From: an uncultured Bacilli bacterium
Lineage (GTDB): Bacteria; Bacillota_I; Bacilli_A; RF39; UBA660
Direction of reading: 5' to 3'
DNA length: 5,324 nt
NCBI GenBank assembly: GCA_949840855.1
Contig: CATKYP010000076.1
Location: 1 to 5,324 of the forward strand
The first letter of the stretch is position 1. The number at the start of each line of letters is the position of its first letter. The notes beneath the pieces are model-generated. The model had not been told where the DNA came from and ran no database searches. It was given only the letters and a program-made list of their open reading frames with translations. Below, one piece after another: positions 1 through 5,324 of this stretch. Both the position numbers and the translations under genes were made by a program.

Positions 1-85
1 ATTAAAATTAGTTTATAAAAAAATTAACAATAACTTCTTTCTAAAAGTTCTTTAAATTTTATAAAATATATCGTATTATTTAAAT

Positions 86-90
86 AGGTG
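86..90 (+). promoter_or_regulatory. Ribosome binding site that fixes the dnaB start
   Basis: AGGTG lies 6 nt before ATG 97. An in-frame GTG (88-90) sits inside this motif, so it would have no upstream Shine-Dalgarno of its own and is unlikely to be the start. Confidence 0.7.
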
Positions 91-96
91 ATTTAC

Positions 97-1407
97 ATGA
101 AGAGTTTAACAATTTTACCAGCAGATAGTTATGTTGTAGTTAATAAAACAGTTATTACTGATTTAGACAGAAGCATAATTAGTATGTTATATCAACCAAT
201 TATTGGATATACTGCTACAAGTCTTTATCTAACACTTTTGAATGATTTAGATAAAATGATGATTATGAGTGGAGAGTATACTCATCATCACTTAATGACT
301 ATAATGCAATTAAGATTAGACTCTATTGTAAATGCAAGAGAAAGACTAGAAGCGATAGGCCTTTTAAAAACGTATGTCAAAACAGATAGCATTAATCATT
401 ATGTTTATATGCTATACTCACCACTTTCAGCAAGTGAATTTTTTTCACATCCTATTCTAAATATCGTATTATATAATAATTTAGGAAAAGAAGAATATGA
501 ATATCTTATAAATTTTTATAAAATACCTCGTGTTAATTTAAGAGAATATGAAGATATAACAAAAAGTTTTACAGATATTTTTAAAACAGTACCTGGAAGA
601 AATGAAATAAGTTTGCCAGATATTGCTTCACATACTAAAACATCTCTTATAATGGAATCAAAAGTAGATTTTGATATGTTAATAGCAAGTATTCCTCAAA
701 ATATGTATAATGAAAAATGCTTTAATAAGGATACAAAAGAACTAATCAATGCCTTATCAATAACATATAATATAGATGACTTTACAATGCAAAATTTAGT
801 AAGAGATAGTCTAAATGAAAAAGGCTTAATTGATAAAAATGATCTTAGAAAAAGTTGTCGTAATTATTATCAATATGAAAATGATGGAGAACTTCCAACA
901 ATTGTATATAGAACTCAACCAACTTATTTAAAAAAACCAGAAGGAGATAACTCCAAATGGGCCAAAATGGTTTATACTTTTGAAAATACAAGTCCATATA
1001 AATTTTTAAAAGCTCAATATAAAGGAGCAGAACCAACAAAAAGGGATTTAAAATTAGTAGAAAGCTTATTAGTTGACCAAAAATTAAATCCTGGAGTTGT
1101 CAATGTCCTAATCTCTTATGTATTAAAAGTAAATAATCAAAAACTAAATAAAAATTATATGGAAGCTATAGTAGGGCAATGGAAAAGACTAAAAGTAGAA
1201 ACAGTAGAGGATGCTATGCACTTAACTGAAAAAGAACATAAGAAAATCAAAAAGATGTTAGAAAAGAAAACAGAAACACCAAAATATTATAAGCAAAGAA
1301 AAAAGGAAGAAAAACTGCCAGCTTGGTTTGATAAAGAACTAGCAAAAGAAGATATCACAAAAGAAGAACAAGAAGAACTAGATAGTCTAATAAACAACTT
1401 AATTTAA
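97..1407 (+). CDS. dnaB: Replication initiation and membrane attachment protein DnaB (Bacillota type)
   Basis: This is the Bacillus-type DnaB, not the replicative helicase of the same name. In the known family it works with DnaD and DnaI to load the replicative helicase at oriC and at restarting forks. The product is 436 residues, close to the usual 430-480. The N-terminal part (about 1-130) has the typical winged-helix region with LYQPIIGYTA near residue 31 and EFFSHPILNIVLYN near 114-127. The C-terminal DnaD/DnaB-like domain (about 291-370) carries ENTSPYKFLKAQY and ends around GQWKRLKV (W362). A Lys/Glu-rich tail follows. I chose ATG 97 over the in-frame GTG at 88 because AGGTG (86-90) is the ribosome binding site and contains that GTG. 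In Bacillus, dnaI follows dnaB; here an unrelated gene does. No good terminator follows it. Family identity is firm; the role is taken from the family. Confidence 0.9.
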   Translation: MKSLTILPADSYVVVNKTVITDLDRSIISMLYQPIIGYTATSLYLTLLNDLDKMMIMSGEYTHHHLMTIMQLRLDSIVNARERLEAIGLLKTYVKTDSINHYVYMLYSPLSASEFFSHPILNIVLYNNLGKEEYEYLINFYKIPRVNLREYEDITKSFTDIFKTVPGRNEISLPDIASHTKTSLIMESKVDFDMLIASIPQNMYNEKCFNKDTKELINALSITYNIDDFTMQNLVRDSLNEKGLIDKNDLRKSCRNYYQYENDGELPTIVYRTQPTYLKKPEGDNSKWAKMVYTFENTSPYKFLKAQYKGAEPTKRDLKLVESLLVDQKLNPGVVNVLISYVLKVNNQKLNKNYMEAIVGQWKRLKVETVEDAMHLTEKEHKKIKKMLEKKTETPKYYKQRKKEEKLPAWFDKELAKEDITKEEQEELDSLINNLI

Positions 1408-1462
1408 TTAGACAGCTTATTGTAAATATTGATTATAAAAGACTGTTTCACAAATATTTCAC

Positions 1463-1491
1463 TTGAAGAAAAAATAGTTGTATGCTATTAT
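1463..1491 (+). promoter_or_regulatory. SigA-type promoter with extended -10 for the HD/zinc-ribbon unit
   Basis: The -35 is TTGAAG (1463-1468), the spacer is exactly 17 nt, and the -10 is TATTAT (1486-1491) preceded by TG at 1483-1484 (TGCTATTAT, an extended -10). Transcription should start near 1498, giving a leader of about 27 nt that includes the ribosome binding site at 1515-1519. No operator-like inverted repeat is obvious. This suggests the two downstream genes are transcribed independently of dnaB. Confidence 0.65.
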
Positions 1492-1514
1492 TATATAGAG
1501 TTTTAAGTTAAAAA

Positions 1515-1519
1515 GGTGG
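1515..1519 (+). promoter_or_regulatory. Ribosome binding site that fixes the HD-protein start
   Basis: GGTGG, within the purine-rich run AAAAGGTGG (1511-1519), lies 5 nt before ATG 1525. The alternative in-frame GTG at 1516 is part of this motif, so the longer reading would lack a usable ribosome binding site. Confidence 0.65.
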
Positions 1520-1524
1520 TTTGT

Positions 1525-2034
1525 ATGAAAAAAATCAAAGAGAACTATGATATAGATAAGGACTTTTATTATATAGTAGAAGATATTTTAGAAAATAAAG
1601 AGTTTCAAAAGCTAAAAGAAATAAAACATCACGGTATAACTAGATATAATCATCTACTTAGAGTAGCATATTATACTTACAAATTTACTAAAAAAATGGG
1701 TCTTAAATATGTAGAAGCAACAAGAGGAGCTTTATTACATGATTTTTTCTTCTATGAAACAGATAATACATCTACTTATAAAGCCTTAACAACACATTCT
1801 AATTATGCTTTAAAAAATGCTTGTAAATATTTTGCACTAACAGAGTTAGAAAAAGACATAATAAAAACTCATATGTTTCCTGTTACTAAGATAAGACCTC
1901 ATTATAAAGAAAGCTTAGTAGTTGATATAATAGATGACATCTCATCATTTTATGAGAGAACCTATAGTATTCAAGATTGTGTAAGCACAGCATATACTTT
2001 TATTCTTATGTTATTACTCACTAAAATTAAATAG
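1525..2034 (+). CDS. HD-domain protein, putative metal-dependent phosphohydrolase
   Basis: A 169-residue soluble protein made of essentially one HD domain. Candidate metal ligands in order are H43 (in RYNHLLRVAYYT), H72-D73 (in GALLHDFF), and D134 or D137 near the C-terminus. H91 and H116 (in KTHMFP) are further conserved-looking histidines, a layout seen in HD proteins with an extra His pair. HD enzymes typically hydrolyse phosphomonoester or phosphodiester bonds of nucleotides; the substrate here cannot be read from sequence. It has no RelA/SpoT synthetase part and no HD-GYP motif. I chose ATG 1525 over the in-frame GTG at 1516, which lies inside the ribosome binding site GGTGG (1515-1519). 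It is the first gene of a probable operon, 18 nt ahead of the zinc-ribbon gene. The fold is well supported; the function is unknown. Confidence 0.85.
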   Translation: MKKIKENYDIDKDFYYIVEDILENKEFQKLKEIKHHGITRYNHLLRVAYYTYKFTKKMGLKYVEATRGALLHDFFFYETDNTSTYKALTTHSNYALKNACKYFALTELEKDIIKTHMFPVTKIRPHYKESLVVDIIDDISSFYERTYSIQDCVSTAYTFILMLLLTKIK

Positions 2035-2038
2035 TAGT

Positions 2039-2046
2039 AGAGGAGG
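2039..2046 (+). promoter_or_regulatory. Strong ribosome binding site of the zinc-ribbon gene
   Basis: AGAGGAGG ends 6 nt before ATG 2053. The in-frame TTG at 2050 would be only 3 nt away, so ATG 2053 is the better start. Confidence 0.75.
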
Positions 2047-2052
2047 TTTTTG

Positions 2053-3198
2053 ATGTATTGTAGAAATTGTGGCAGAAAAACAGAAAAGACTGATATATTT
2101 TGTATAGAATGTGGAAATAGACTAAGAAAAGATAAAAAAATACCTTTAGTAAACTTAAAAGAAATGCCAAAAAAGTATAAAAAAGGTTTACTTAGTTTAT
2201 TAACTATACTAATAATTATATTATTATATATAGGTGTTAATAAATATGCTTTTAGTGAAGAAGCTGTTATAAAACGTTATATAAAAGCATATGTTAATAA
2301 TGATTATCAAACTATTATCAGCTTATCAGGTCTAGAAGAGGTTAAGTTTGCTAACAATAATATTATAAAAGAAAAATATCAGGCCAAAAAAAATCAAAAA
2401 ATAATTATTAAAAGTATAACTGACAATGTAAATAAAGGTGAACATACAAGAACAGTATCATATATAATAGACGGAATTACAAAATCTACTAATGTAACCA
2501 TTAAAAGAAATGGTAGAAAGTACTTATTATTTAAAGATTATATAATAACTTCAACTGATCTTTTAGCAAAGAATGTATTATTTATCGTACCAAAAAATTC
2601 ACAGTTGACAGTAGATAATATTAAATTAGATAACAACTTTATAAAAGAAAATAAAGAAAATTTAGTAACTTATAAAGTATCAAATTTATTAAAGAAAAAC
2701 GTAAAAATATCTTTAAAATTAGCAAACGGATTAGAATTAAGTGATATAAAATCAGTATTTAATAATGAAGAGGTTGATTACCGAGAATTAAATTATAACT
2801 TTGTAAAAAATGATAAATCGATAGTACTTGAAAAGAATTTAAAAAATGCAGTTAAAAAAGTAATAGAGGCCGCTTTAAATGATGAATATGATAAAATAAA
2901 AGATAATAGTCTTTTTACATCTAGCCTTTTTAATGATCCTACATTTATAGAAAGTTATAATAAACTAAAAGAAAAATATCATAATTCCATTAAAAATTTT
3001 GATATAAATAGTCTAGAGGTAAAAAATGTCAAATTGGATAATAAAAATAATATTATTATAAGTTCAAAAATAGAGTATAGTTATAAAAATAGTGAGAATA
3101 AATCTCATCAAGCAAGTAGATTAATAACACTAAGTTTAAATGATAAGTTATTAATAAACGAAATCCAATTAATTTCTTTATTATATATGTTCAAATAA
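2053..3198 (+). CDS. Zinc-ribbon, single-pass membrane protein with TcaA/YvbJ-like layout
   Basis: A 381-residue protein in three parts. First is an N-terminal zinc ribbon with two CxxC pairs (C3/C6 and C17/C20). Next is a Lys-rich stretch (25-45) leading into one hydrophobic segment (about 46-62). Last is a long hydrophilic remainder (63-381). By the positive-inside rule the ribbon is cytoplasmic and the remainder extracellular. This order (ribbon, membrane anchor, extracellular domains with an NTF2-like C-terminus) is that of TcaA of Staphylococcus and YvbJ of Bacillus, envelope proteins linked to glycopeptide response in the former. I see the layout rather than close sequence identity. Residues 71-88 and 265-282 resemble each other without gaps (K, I, A, N, Y and I shared), which suggests a repeated domain. 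It follows the HD gene by 18 nt and is probably cotranscribed. The function is unproven. Confidence 0.75.
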   Translation: MYCRNCGRKTEKTDIFCIECGNRLRKDKKIPLVNLKEMPKKYKKGLLSLLTILIIILLYIGVNKYAFSEEAVIKRYIKAYVNNDYQTIISLSGLEEVKFANNNIIKEKYQAKKNQKIIIKSITDNVNKGEHTRTVSYIIDGITKSTNVTIKRNGRKYLLFKDYIITSTDLLAKNVLFIVPKNSQLTVDNIKLDNNFIKENKENLVTYKVSNLLKKNVKISLKLANGLELSDIKSVFNNEEVDYRELNYNFVKNDKSIVLEKNLKNAVKKVIEAALNDEYDKIKDNSLFTSSLFNDPTFIESYNKLKEKYHNSIKNFDINSLEVKNVKLDNKNNIIISSKIEYSYKNSENKSHQASRLITLSLNDKLLINEIQLISLLYMFK

Positions 3199-3223
3199 AA
3201 ATATAGTTAATATTTAACTATAT
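3195..3223 (-). terminator. Intrinsic terminator of def
   Basis: On the minus strand a perfect 10-bp AT-rich stem (3223-3214 with 3210-3201, 3-nt loop 3211-3213) is followed by TTTTATTT-like sequence (3200-3195). The stem contains the def stop codon (3218-3220), and the U-tract overlaps the stop codon of the converging zinc-ribbon gene. The stem has only two G-C pairs, so its strength is uncertain. Confidence 0.6.
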
Positions 3224-3766
3224 TGGTCTCATATTATCCATATCTTTATATGGATTTTTTTTATCTATTTTATCAGTAAAAATTATACCATCTAAATGAT
3301 CCATTTCATGCTGAAAGGCAACTGCCAGTTCCTCTCTTCCTCTAACTGTTATCTTATTTCCATCTAAATCTTGAGCTTCTAAAGTTACTCTAGCATATCT
3401 TGGAACAATACCATCTATATCTCTATTAACAGATAAACATCCTTCTCCAGATTCAACGTATATTTTTTCAACTGAATTACTAATTATTTTAGGATTTATT
3501 AATACATAATTTTGAAATTTACCAGGCTCATATTCATGAACTACAACGAAATATCTTTTTAAAATTCCAACTTGAACAGCCGCAAGGCCCATTCCAGGTC
3601 TTAAATCATACTTTTCAGCTAATTCTTCTATTTGACTGTTCTTCAAATATTCAATAGACTCATCTATAATCTTTTTATCTTCATCACTAAGCGGAAATAC
3701 TACAGGAAGAGATTTTTGATGAAGTTTTTTATCTTTTTCATCTAAAATATCTTTAGTTTTTAACAT
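3218..3766 (-). CDS. def: Peptide deformylase, type II
   Basis: Peptide deformylase removes the formyl group from the initiator methionine of nascent proteins at the ribosome, ahead of methionine aminopeptidase. The product is 182 residues, matching Gram-positive type II enzymes (about 183). All three family motifs are intact: GMGLAAVQVG (58-67), EGCLS (108-112) with metal ligand C110, and QHEMDH (152-157) with metal ligands H153 and H157 and catalytic E154. The long stretch between the first two motifs fits type II. I start it at ATG 3766, behind GGAGTGA (3777-3771). A longer in-frame reading from a TTG at 3820 adds 18 residues, but that region holds the promoter. It has its own promoter and terminator and so is probably monocistronic, converging on the zinc-ribbon gene with a 19-nt gap. 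Confidence 0.96.
   Translation of the reverse strand: MLKTKDILDEKDKKLHQKSLPVVFPLSDEDKKIIDESIEYLKNSQIEELAEKYDLRPGMGLAAVQVGILKRYFVVVHEYEPGKFQNYVLINPKIISNSVEKIYVESGEGCLSVNRDIDGIVPRYARVTLEAQDLDGNKITVRGREELAVAFQHEMDHLDGIIFTDKIDKKNPYKDMDNMRPI
3237..3262 (+). terminator. Intrinsic terminator of the HD/zinc-ribbon transcript, inside the def coding sequence
   Basis: A 7-bp stem, TCCATAT (3237-3243) with ATATGGA (3248-3254) around a CTTT loop, is followed by eight T (3255-3262). It reads as a terminator on the + strand only, because no T-run follows it on the minus strand. The same bases encode about K169-D177 of deformylase on the opposite strand, with the T-run corresponding to its Lys-Lys-Asn codons. 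Confidence 0.7.
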
Positions 3767-3791
3767 AAAATCACTCCAATATAACACGCTT

Positions 3792-3820
3792 ATTATAACA
3801 TAATTGATAAACTTGTGCAA
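3792..3820 (-). promoter_or_regulatory. SigA-type promoter of def with extended -10
   Basis: On the minus strand the -10 is TATAAT (3797-3792), preceded by TG to give TGTTATAAT (3800-3792), a perfect extended -10. A weak -35, TTGCAC (3820-3815), sits at exactly 17 nt. Transcription should begin near 3785, leaving a leader of about 20 nt with the ribosome binding site at 3777-3771. Its position inside the longer possible reading frame supports ATG 3766 as the def start. Confidence 0.7.
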
Positions 3821-3825
3821 ATGAA

Positions 3826-3843
3826 AAAGAGCTTTCGCTCTTT
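3826..3843 (-). terminator. Intrinsic terminator of the tiny membrane protein gene
   Basis: On the minus strand AAAGAGC (3843-3837), a GAAA tetraloop (3836-3833) and GCTCTTT (3832-3826) form a 7-bp hairpin, followed by TTCATTT. It begins 2 nt after the stop codon of the tiny gene and ends just upstream of the def -35, so it separates the two minus-strand genes. Confidence 0.75.
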
Positions 3844-3845
3844 AA

Positions 3846-4016
3846 TTATGCTGCAAATCTTGAACCTATTACGATTACTAATAAAATAAATAGTACTAAA
3901 ATTATTGCATAAGTAGAGTTATTATTATTACATCCACATCCACTAACTGGATAGTAATTAGGAGTTTGGTAATTCATTCCTGAACAACCACAACCACTAT
4001 TACCATAATAATACAT
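3846..4016 (-). CDS. Tiny Cys-Gly-Cys protein with a YjcZ-like hydrophobic tail
   Basis: A 56-residue protein beginning MYYYGNSGCGCSG. The first 35 residues are rich in Gly, Tyr, Asn and Cys and hold two GCGC motifs (8-11 and 26-29). Residues 36-50 (YAIILVLFILLVIVI) form one membrane segment, and it ends GSRFAA. The hydrophobic part closely resembles the tiny YjcZ-type proteins of Bacillus, annotated as sporulation proteins and found in spores, whose head is normally Gly/Tyr-rich. The paired CGC motifs are not part of the short YjcZ pattern I know and could bind metal or form disulfides. An excellent AAGGAGG (4030-4024) sits 7 nt before ATG 4016, and a terminator follows the stop, so the gene is very likely real and monocistronic. 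Family placement is likely; a link to sporulation in this organism is inference. Confidence 0.85.
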   Translation of the reverse strand: MYYYGNSGCGCSGMNYQTPNYYPVSGCGCNNNNSTYAIILVLFILLVIVIGSRFAA

Positions 4017-4040
4017 AATATTTCCTCCTTTACTATATCT

Positions 4041-4069
4041 ATTATAGGATATTCAAATACTTGTAATAT
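4041..4069 (-). promoter_or_regulatory. Candidate promoter of the tiny membrane protein gene
   Basis: On the minus strand TATAAT (4046-4041) is a perfect -10, and transcription would begin near 4034, just before the ribosome binding site (4030-4024). The -35 region at 17 nt reads ATATTA (4069-4064), unlike TTGACA. The overlapping CATATT (4070-4065) resembles the -35 of SigE-type sporulation promoters, but the -10 and spacing do not fit SigE well. The sigma factor is therefore undecided. Confidence 0.45.
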
Positions 4070-4123
4070 GTGATATAAAAAGACTTAAAAAAGAAAATAA
4101 TTATATAAAAATTGAAAGATTTA

Positions 4124-4132
4124 TGTTATTAT
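4124..4132 (+). promoter_or_regulatory. Candidate extended -10 promoter of ftsW
   Basis: TGTTATTAT is an extended -10 (TG at 4124-4125, TATTAT at 4127-4132) with no recognisable -35 at 17 nt. Transcription would start near 4139, about 23 nt before the TTG start. A TTGAAA at 4112-4117 is spaced wrongly to serve as its -35. Confidence 0.45.
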
Positions 4133-4147
4133 AAAGTTATTAAAGAT

Positions 4148-4152
4148 AGGAG
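4148..4152 (+). promoter_or_regulatory. Ribosome binding site that points to a TTG start for ftsW
   Basis: AGGAG ends 9 nt before TTG 4162. An in-frame ATG at 4153 directly abuts the motif with no spacer, so TTG 4162 is the more likely start despite the rarer codon. Confidence 0.6.
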
Positions 4153-4161
4153 ATGGTAATA

Positions 4162-5324
4162 TTGAATAAAGTAGTAAAATATATTGATAAATCATTACTA
4201 GTTATAACTTGCCTTCTTTTTATCTTTGGGCTTATTATGATATTTTCATCATCAAATGTTACTGCTTATATGAAATATGCTATTAGTCCTTATAATTACT
4301 TTATAAAACAAGGAATATTTTTATTTGGTGGACTAATAGGTTTTTTTATAATGATGAAATTTACGACTAAATTTTATGGTATGTCTTCTTGGCTATTAAT
4401 GATTTTTCTTATTGCGAGTTTGATAGGTTTATTAATAATAGGAGATGCTAAAAACCAAGCACAAAGCTGGTATGATTTAGGTTTTTTTAGTTTTCAGCCT
4501 AGCGAGTTTGCCAAGATAACTTCTATAATTTGGTTAGCTCATTATTATGAAGAAAAAAGAGAAAAGCTCTCATCTTGGAGCATCTCTTTATTTCCAATTG
4601 CAGTCTGTGCTATTATTGCGCTTTTAATATTTAAGCAACCAGACTTTGGAACAACTATTATATATGCTCTTCTTATAGGGTTGATTTTTATAAGTCAACC
4701 AATACCAAAAGAGATGAAAAGAAAATTAATATTAGGTGGAGTAGCAGTGATACTTTTAGGTGGATTCCTTCTAGTAGTAAGTGGGAAAAGTCTTCTTTTA
4801 GAACGTCAAATTGAAAGATTTAACTTCTTAAGACCTTGTGATAGATTACTCGATGATGGAAATCAAGTATGTAATGGATATATTGCTATCAACAATGGGA
4901 AAGTTTGGGGAAAAGGACTAGGGAATAGTACACAAAAATATCTCTATTTACCTGAACCATATACAGATTTTATTTTTGCAGTAATGATAGAAGAACTTGG
5001 CTGTATATCTGGAATAATACTAATATTAGCATACATTTTTATACTATATAGAATTTTAGTAATAGGTAGAGAAAGCTATACAAATAGAGGATGTACTATT
5101 TGCTATGGTGTAGCAATTTATATAGCACTTCATATTTTTATAAATCTCTTGGGAATTATGGGATTAATGCCAATGACAGGAGTTCCTCTTCCATTTATTA
5201 GTTATGGAGGAAGCTTTACAATATGCTTAATAGCAGGACTAACAGCAGTTCAAAGAGTAAGTGTTGAAACGGGGATTAGAAATGAATTAAATATTAAACC
5301 TAAAGTTATTAAAAAAAATAAAAG
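4162..5324 (+). CDS. ftsW: FtsW, septal SEDS peptidoglycan glycosyltransferase (3' end beyond the window)
   Basis: FtsW polymerises lipid II into glycan strands at the division septum, paired with a class B penicillin-binding protein. At least 387 residues are visible with no stop before the right edge. About ten hydrophobic segments run from residue 11 to 366. SEDS motifs are present: SFQPSEFAKI (109-118), KQPDFGTT (158-165), NGKVWGKGLGNSTQK (245-259), LPEPYTDFIFA (263-273) with the presumed catalytic D269, and VPLPFISYGGS (341-351). The GNSTQK and PEPYTDF signatures favour FtsW over RodA. The large extracellular loop before the catalytic Asp carries two Cys, C226 and C237. The visible tail is Lys-rich and cytoplasmic, so probably only a short end is missing. 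The start is TTG 4162, with an alternative ATG at 4153. It is divergent from the tiny membrane protein gene. Confidence 0.93.
   Translation, partial: MNKVVKYIDKSLLVITCLLFIFGLIMIFSSSNVTAYMKYAISPYNYFIKQGIFLFGGLIGFFIMMKFTTKFYGMSSWLLMIFLIASLIGLLIIGDAKNQAQSWYDLGFFSFQPSEFAKITSIIWLAHYYEEKREKLSSWSISLFPIAVCAIIALLIFKQPDFGTTIIYALLIGLIFISQPIPKEMKRKLILGGVAVILLGGFLLVVSGKSLLLERQIERFNFLRPCDRLLDDGNQVCNGYIAINNGKVWGKGLGNSTQKYLYLPEPYTDFIFAVMIEELGCISGIILILAYIFILYRILVIGRESYTNRGCTICYGVAIYIALHIFINLLGIMGLMPMTGVPLPFISYGGSFTICLIAGLTAVQRVSVETGIRNELNIKPKVIKKNK

Noticed and set aside
56..67. 12-nt perfect palindrome ATTTTATAAAAT upstream of dnaB
   Set aside because: It is made only of A and T in a very AT-rich region, so it is expected by chance and there is no support for an operator.
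51..79. TTTAAA, 17 nt, TATTAT as a dnaB promoter
   Set aside because: The predicted start of transcription would fall in the ribosome binding site at 86-90. In such AT-rich sequence the match is weak, and dnaB may be read from an upstream gene outside the window.
845..1039. 64-codon open frame on the minus strand inside dnaB
   Set aside because: It lies wholly opposite a well-supported gene, has no ribosome binding site I can see, and its composition is what an AT-rich antisense frame gives.
1408..1462. Possible hairpins after dnaB (ACAG/CTGT and AAATATT/AATATTT pairs)
   Set aside because: The stems are short with loops of about 25 nt or more and no T-run follows, so this is not a convincing terminator.
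3767..3820. 18-residue N-terminal extension of deformylase from a TTG start
   Set aside because: It covers the def promoter (-10 TATAAT, -35 overlapping the TTG) and ribosome binding site, and the 182-residue form already matches the family length.
4033..4047. CTATA/TATAG hairpin overlapping the minus-strand -10
   Set aside because: A 5-bp AT-rich stem is too weak and too likely by chance to call an operator or riboregulator.
1..5324. Search for mobile elements, CRISPR, tRNA/rRNA, toxin-antitoxin or defence genes
   Set aside because: No direct repeat arrays, transposase or integrase motifs, RNA-gene signatures or defence domains were seen. The HD protein has no neighbouring cyclase or effector that would suggest a signalling defence system.

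Overview
This AT-rich window looks like a chromosomal segment from a low-GC Bacillota, most likely a walled, UGA-stop lineage of the class Bacilli close to Erysipelotrichales or RF39-type gut bacteria. The grounds are a Bacillus-type DnaB replication initiator, a long type II peptide deformylase, strong AGGAGG-type ribosome binding sites, an FtsW-type SEDS protein (so the cell has peptidoglycan), and tryptophan encoded by TGG with no in-frame TGA (so not a Mycoplasma-type code). The taxonomic placement is inference.

Layout: (1) dnaB (97-1407, +), a helicase-loading primosome protein. (2) A compact extended -10 promoter (1463-1491) drives a two-gene unit: an HD-domain phosphohydrolase-like protein (1525-2034) and, 18 nt later, a zinc-ribbon protein with one membrane segment and a TcaA/YvbJ-like layout (2053-3198). 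(3) On the minus strand, peptide deformylase def (3766-3218) converges on that unit. The two genes end 19 nt apart, and each strand has an intrinsic terminator that overlaps or abuts the other gene's coding sequence. (4) Behind def, also on the minus strand and separately terminated, is a 56-residue protein (4016-3846) with two GCGC motifs and a YjcZ-type hydrophobic tail. (5) A 145-nt divergent intergenic region separates it from ftsW (4162 to the right edge, +), which shows all the main SEDS motifs but runs off the window in its Lys-rich C-terminal tail.

Functionally this is mostly housekeeping: replication initiation, N-terminal maturation of nascent proteins and septal peptidoglycan synthesis. 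The less characterised members are the HD protein, the zinc-ribbon membrane protein and the tiny membrane protein. I see no mobile element, CRISPR array, RNA gene or defence system. The most interesting structures are the interlocked convergent terminators, the Cys-Gly-Cys tiny protein, the HD/zinc-ribbon pair and a Cys pair in the large FtsW loop. There is no gene-free stretch over 300 bases.
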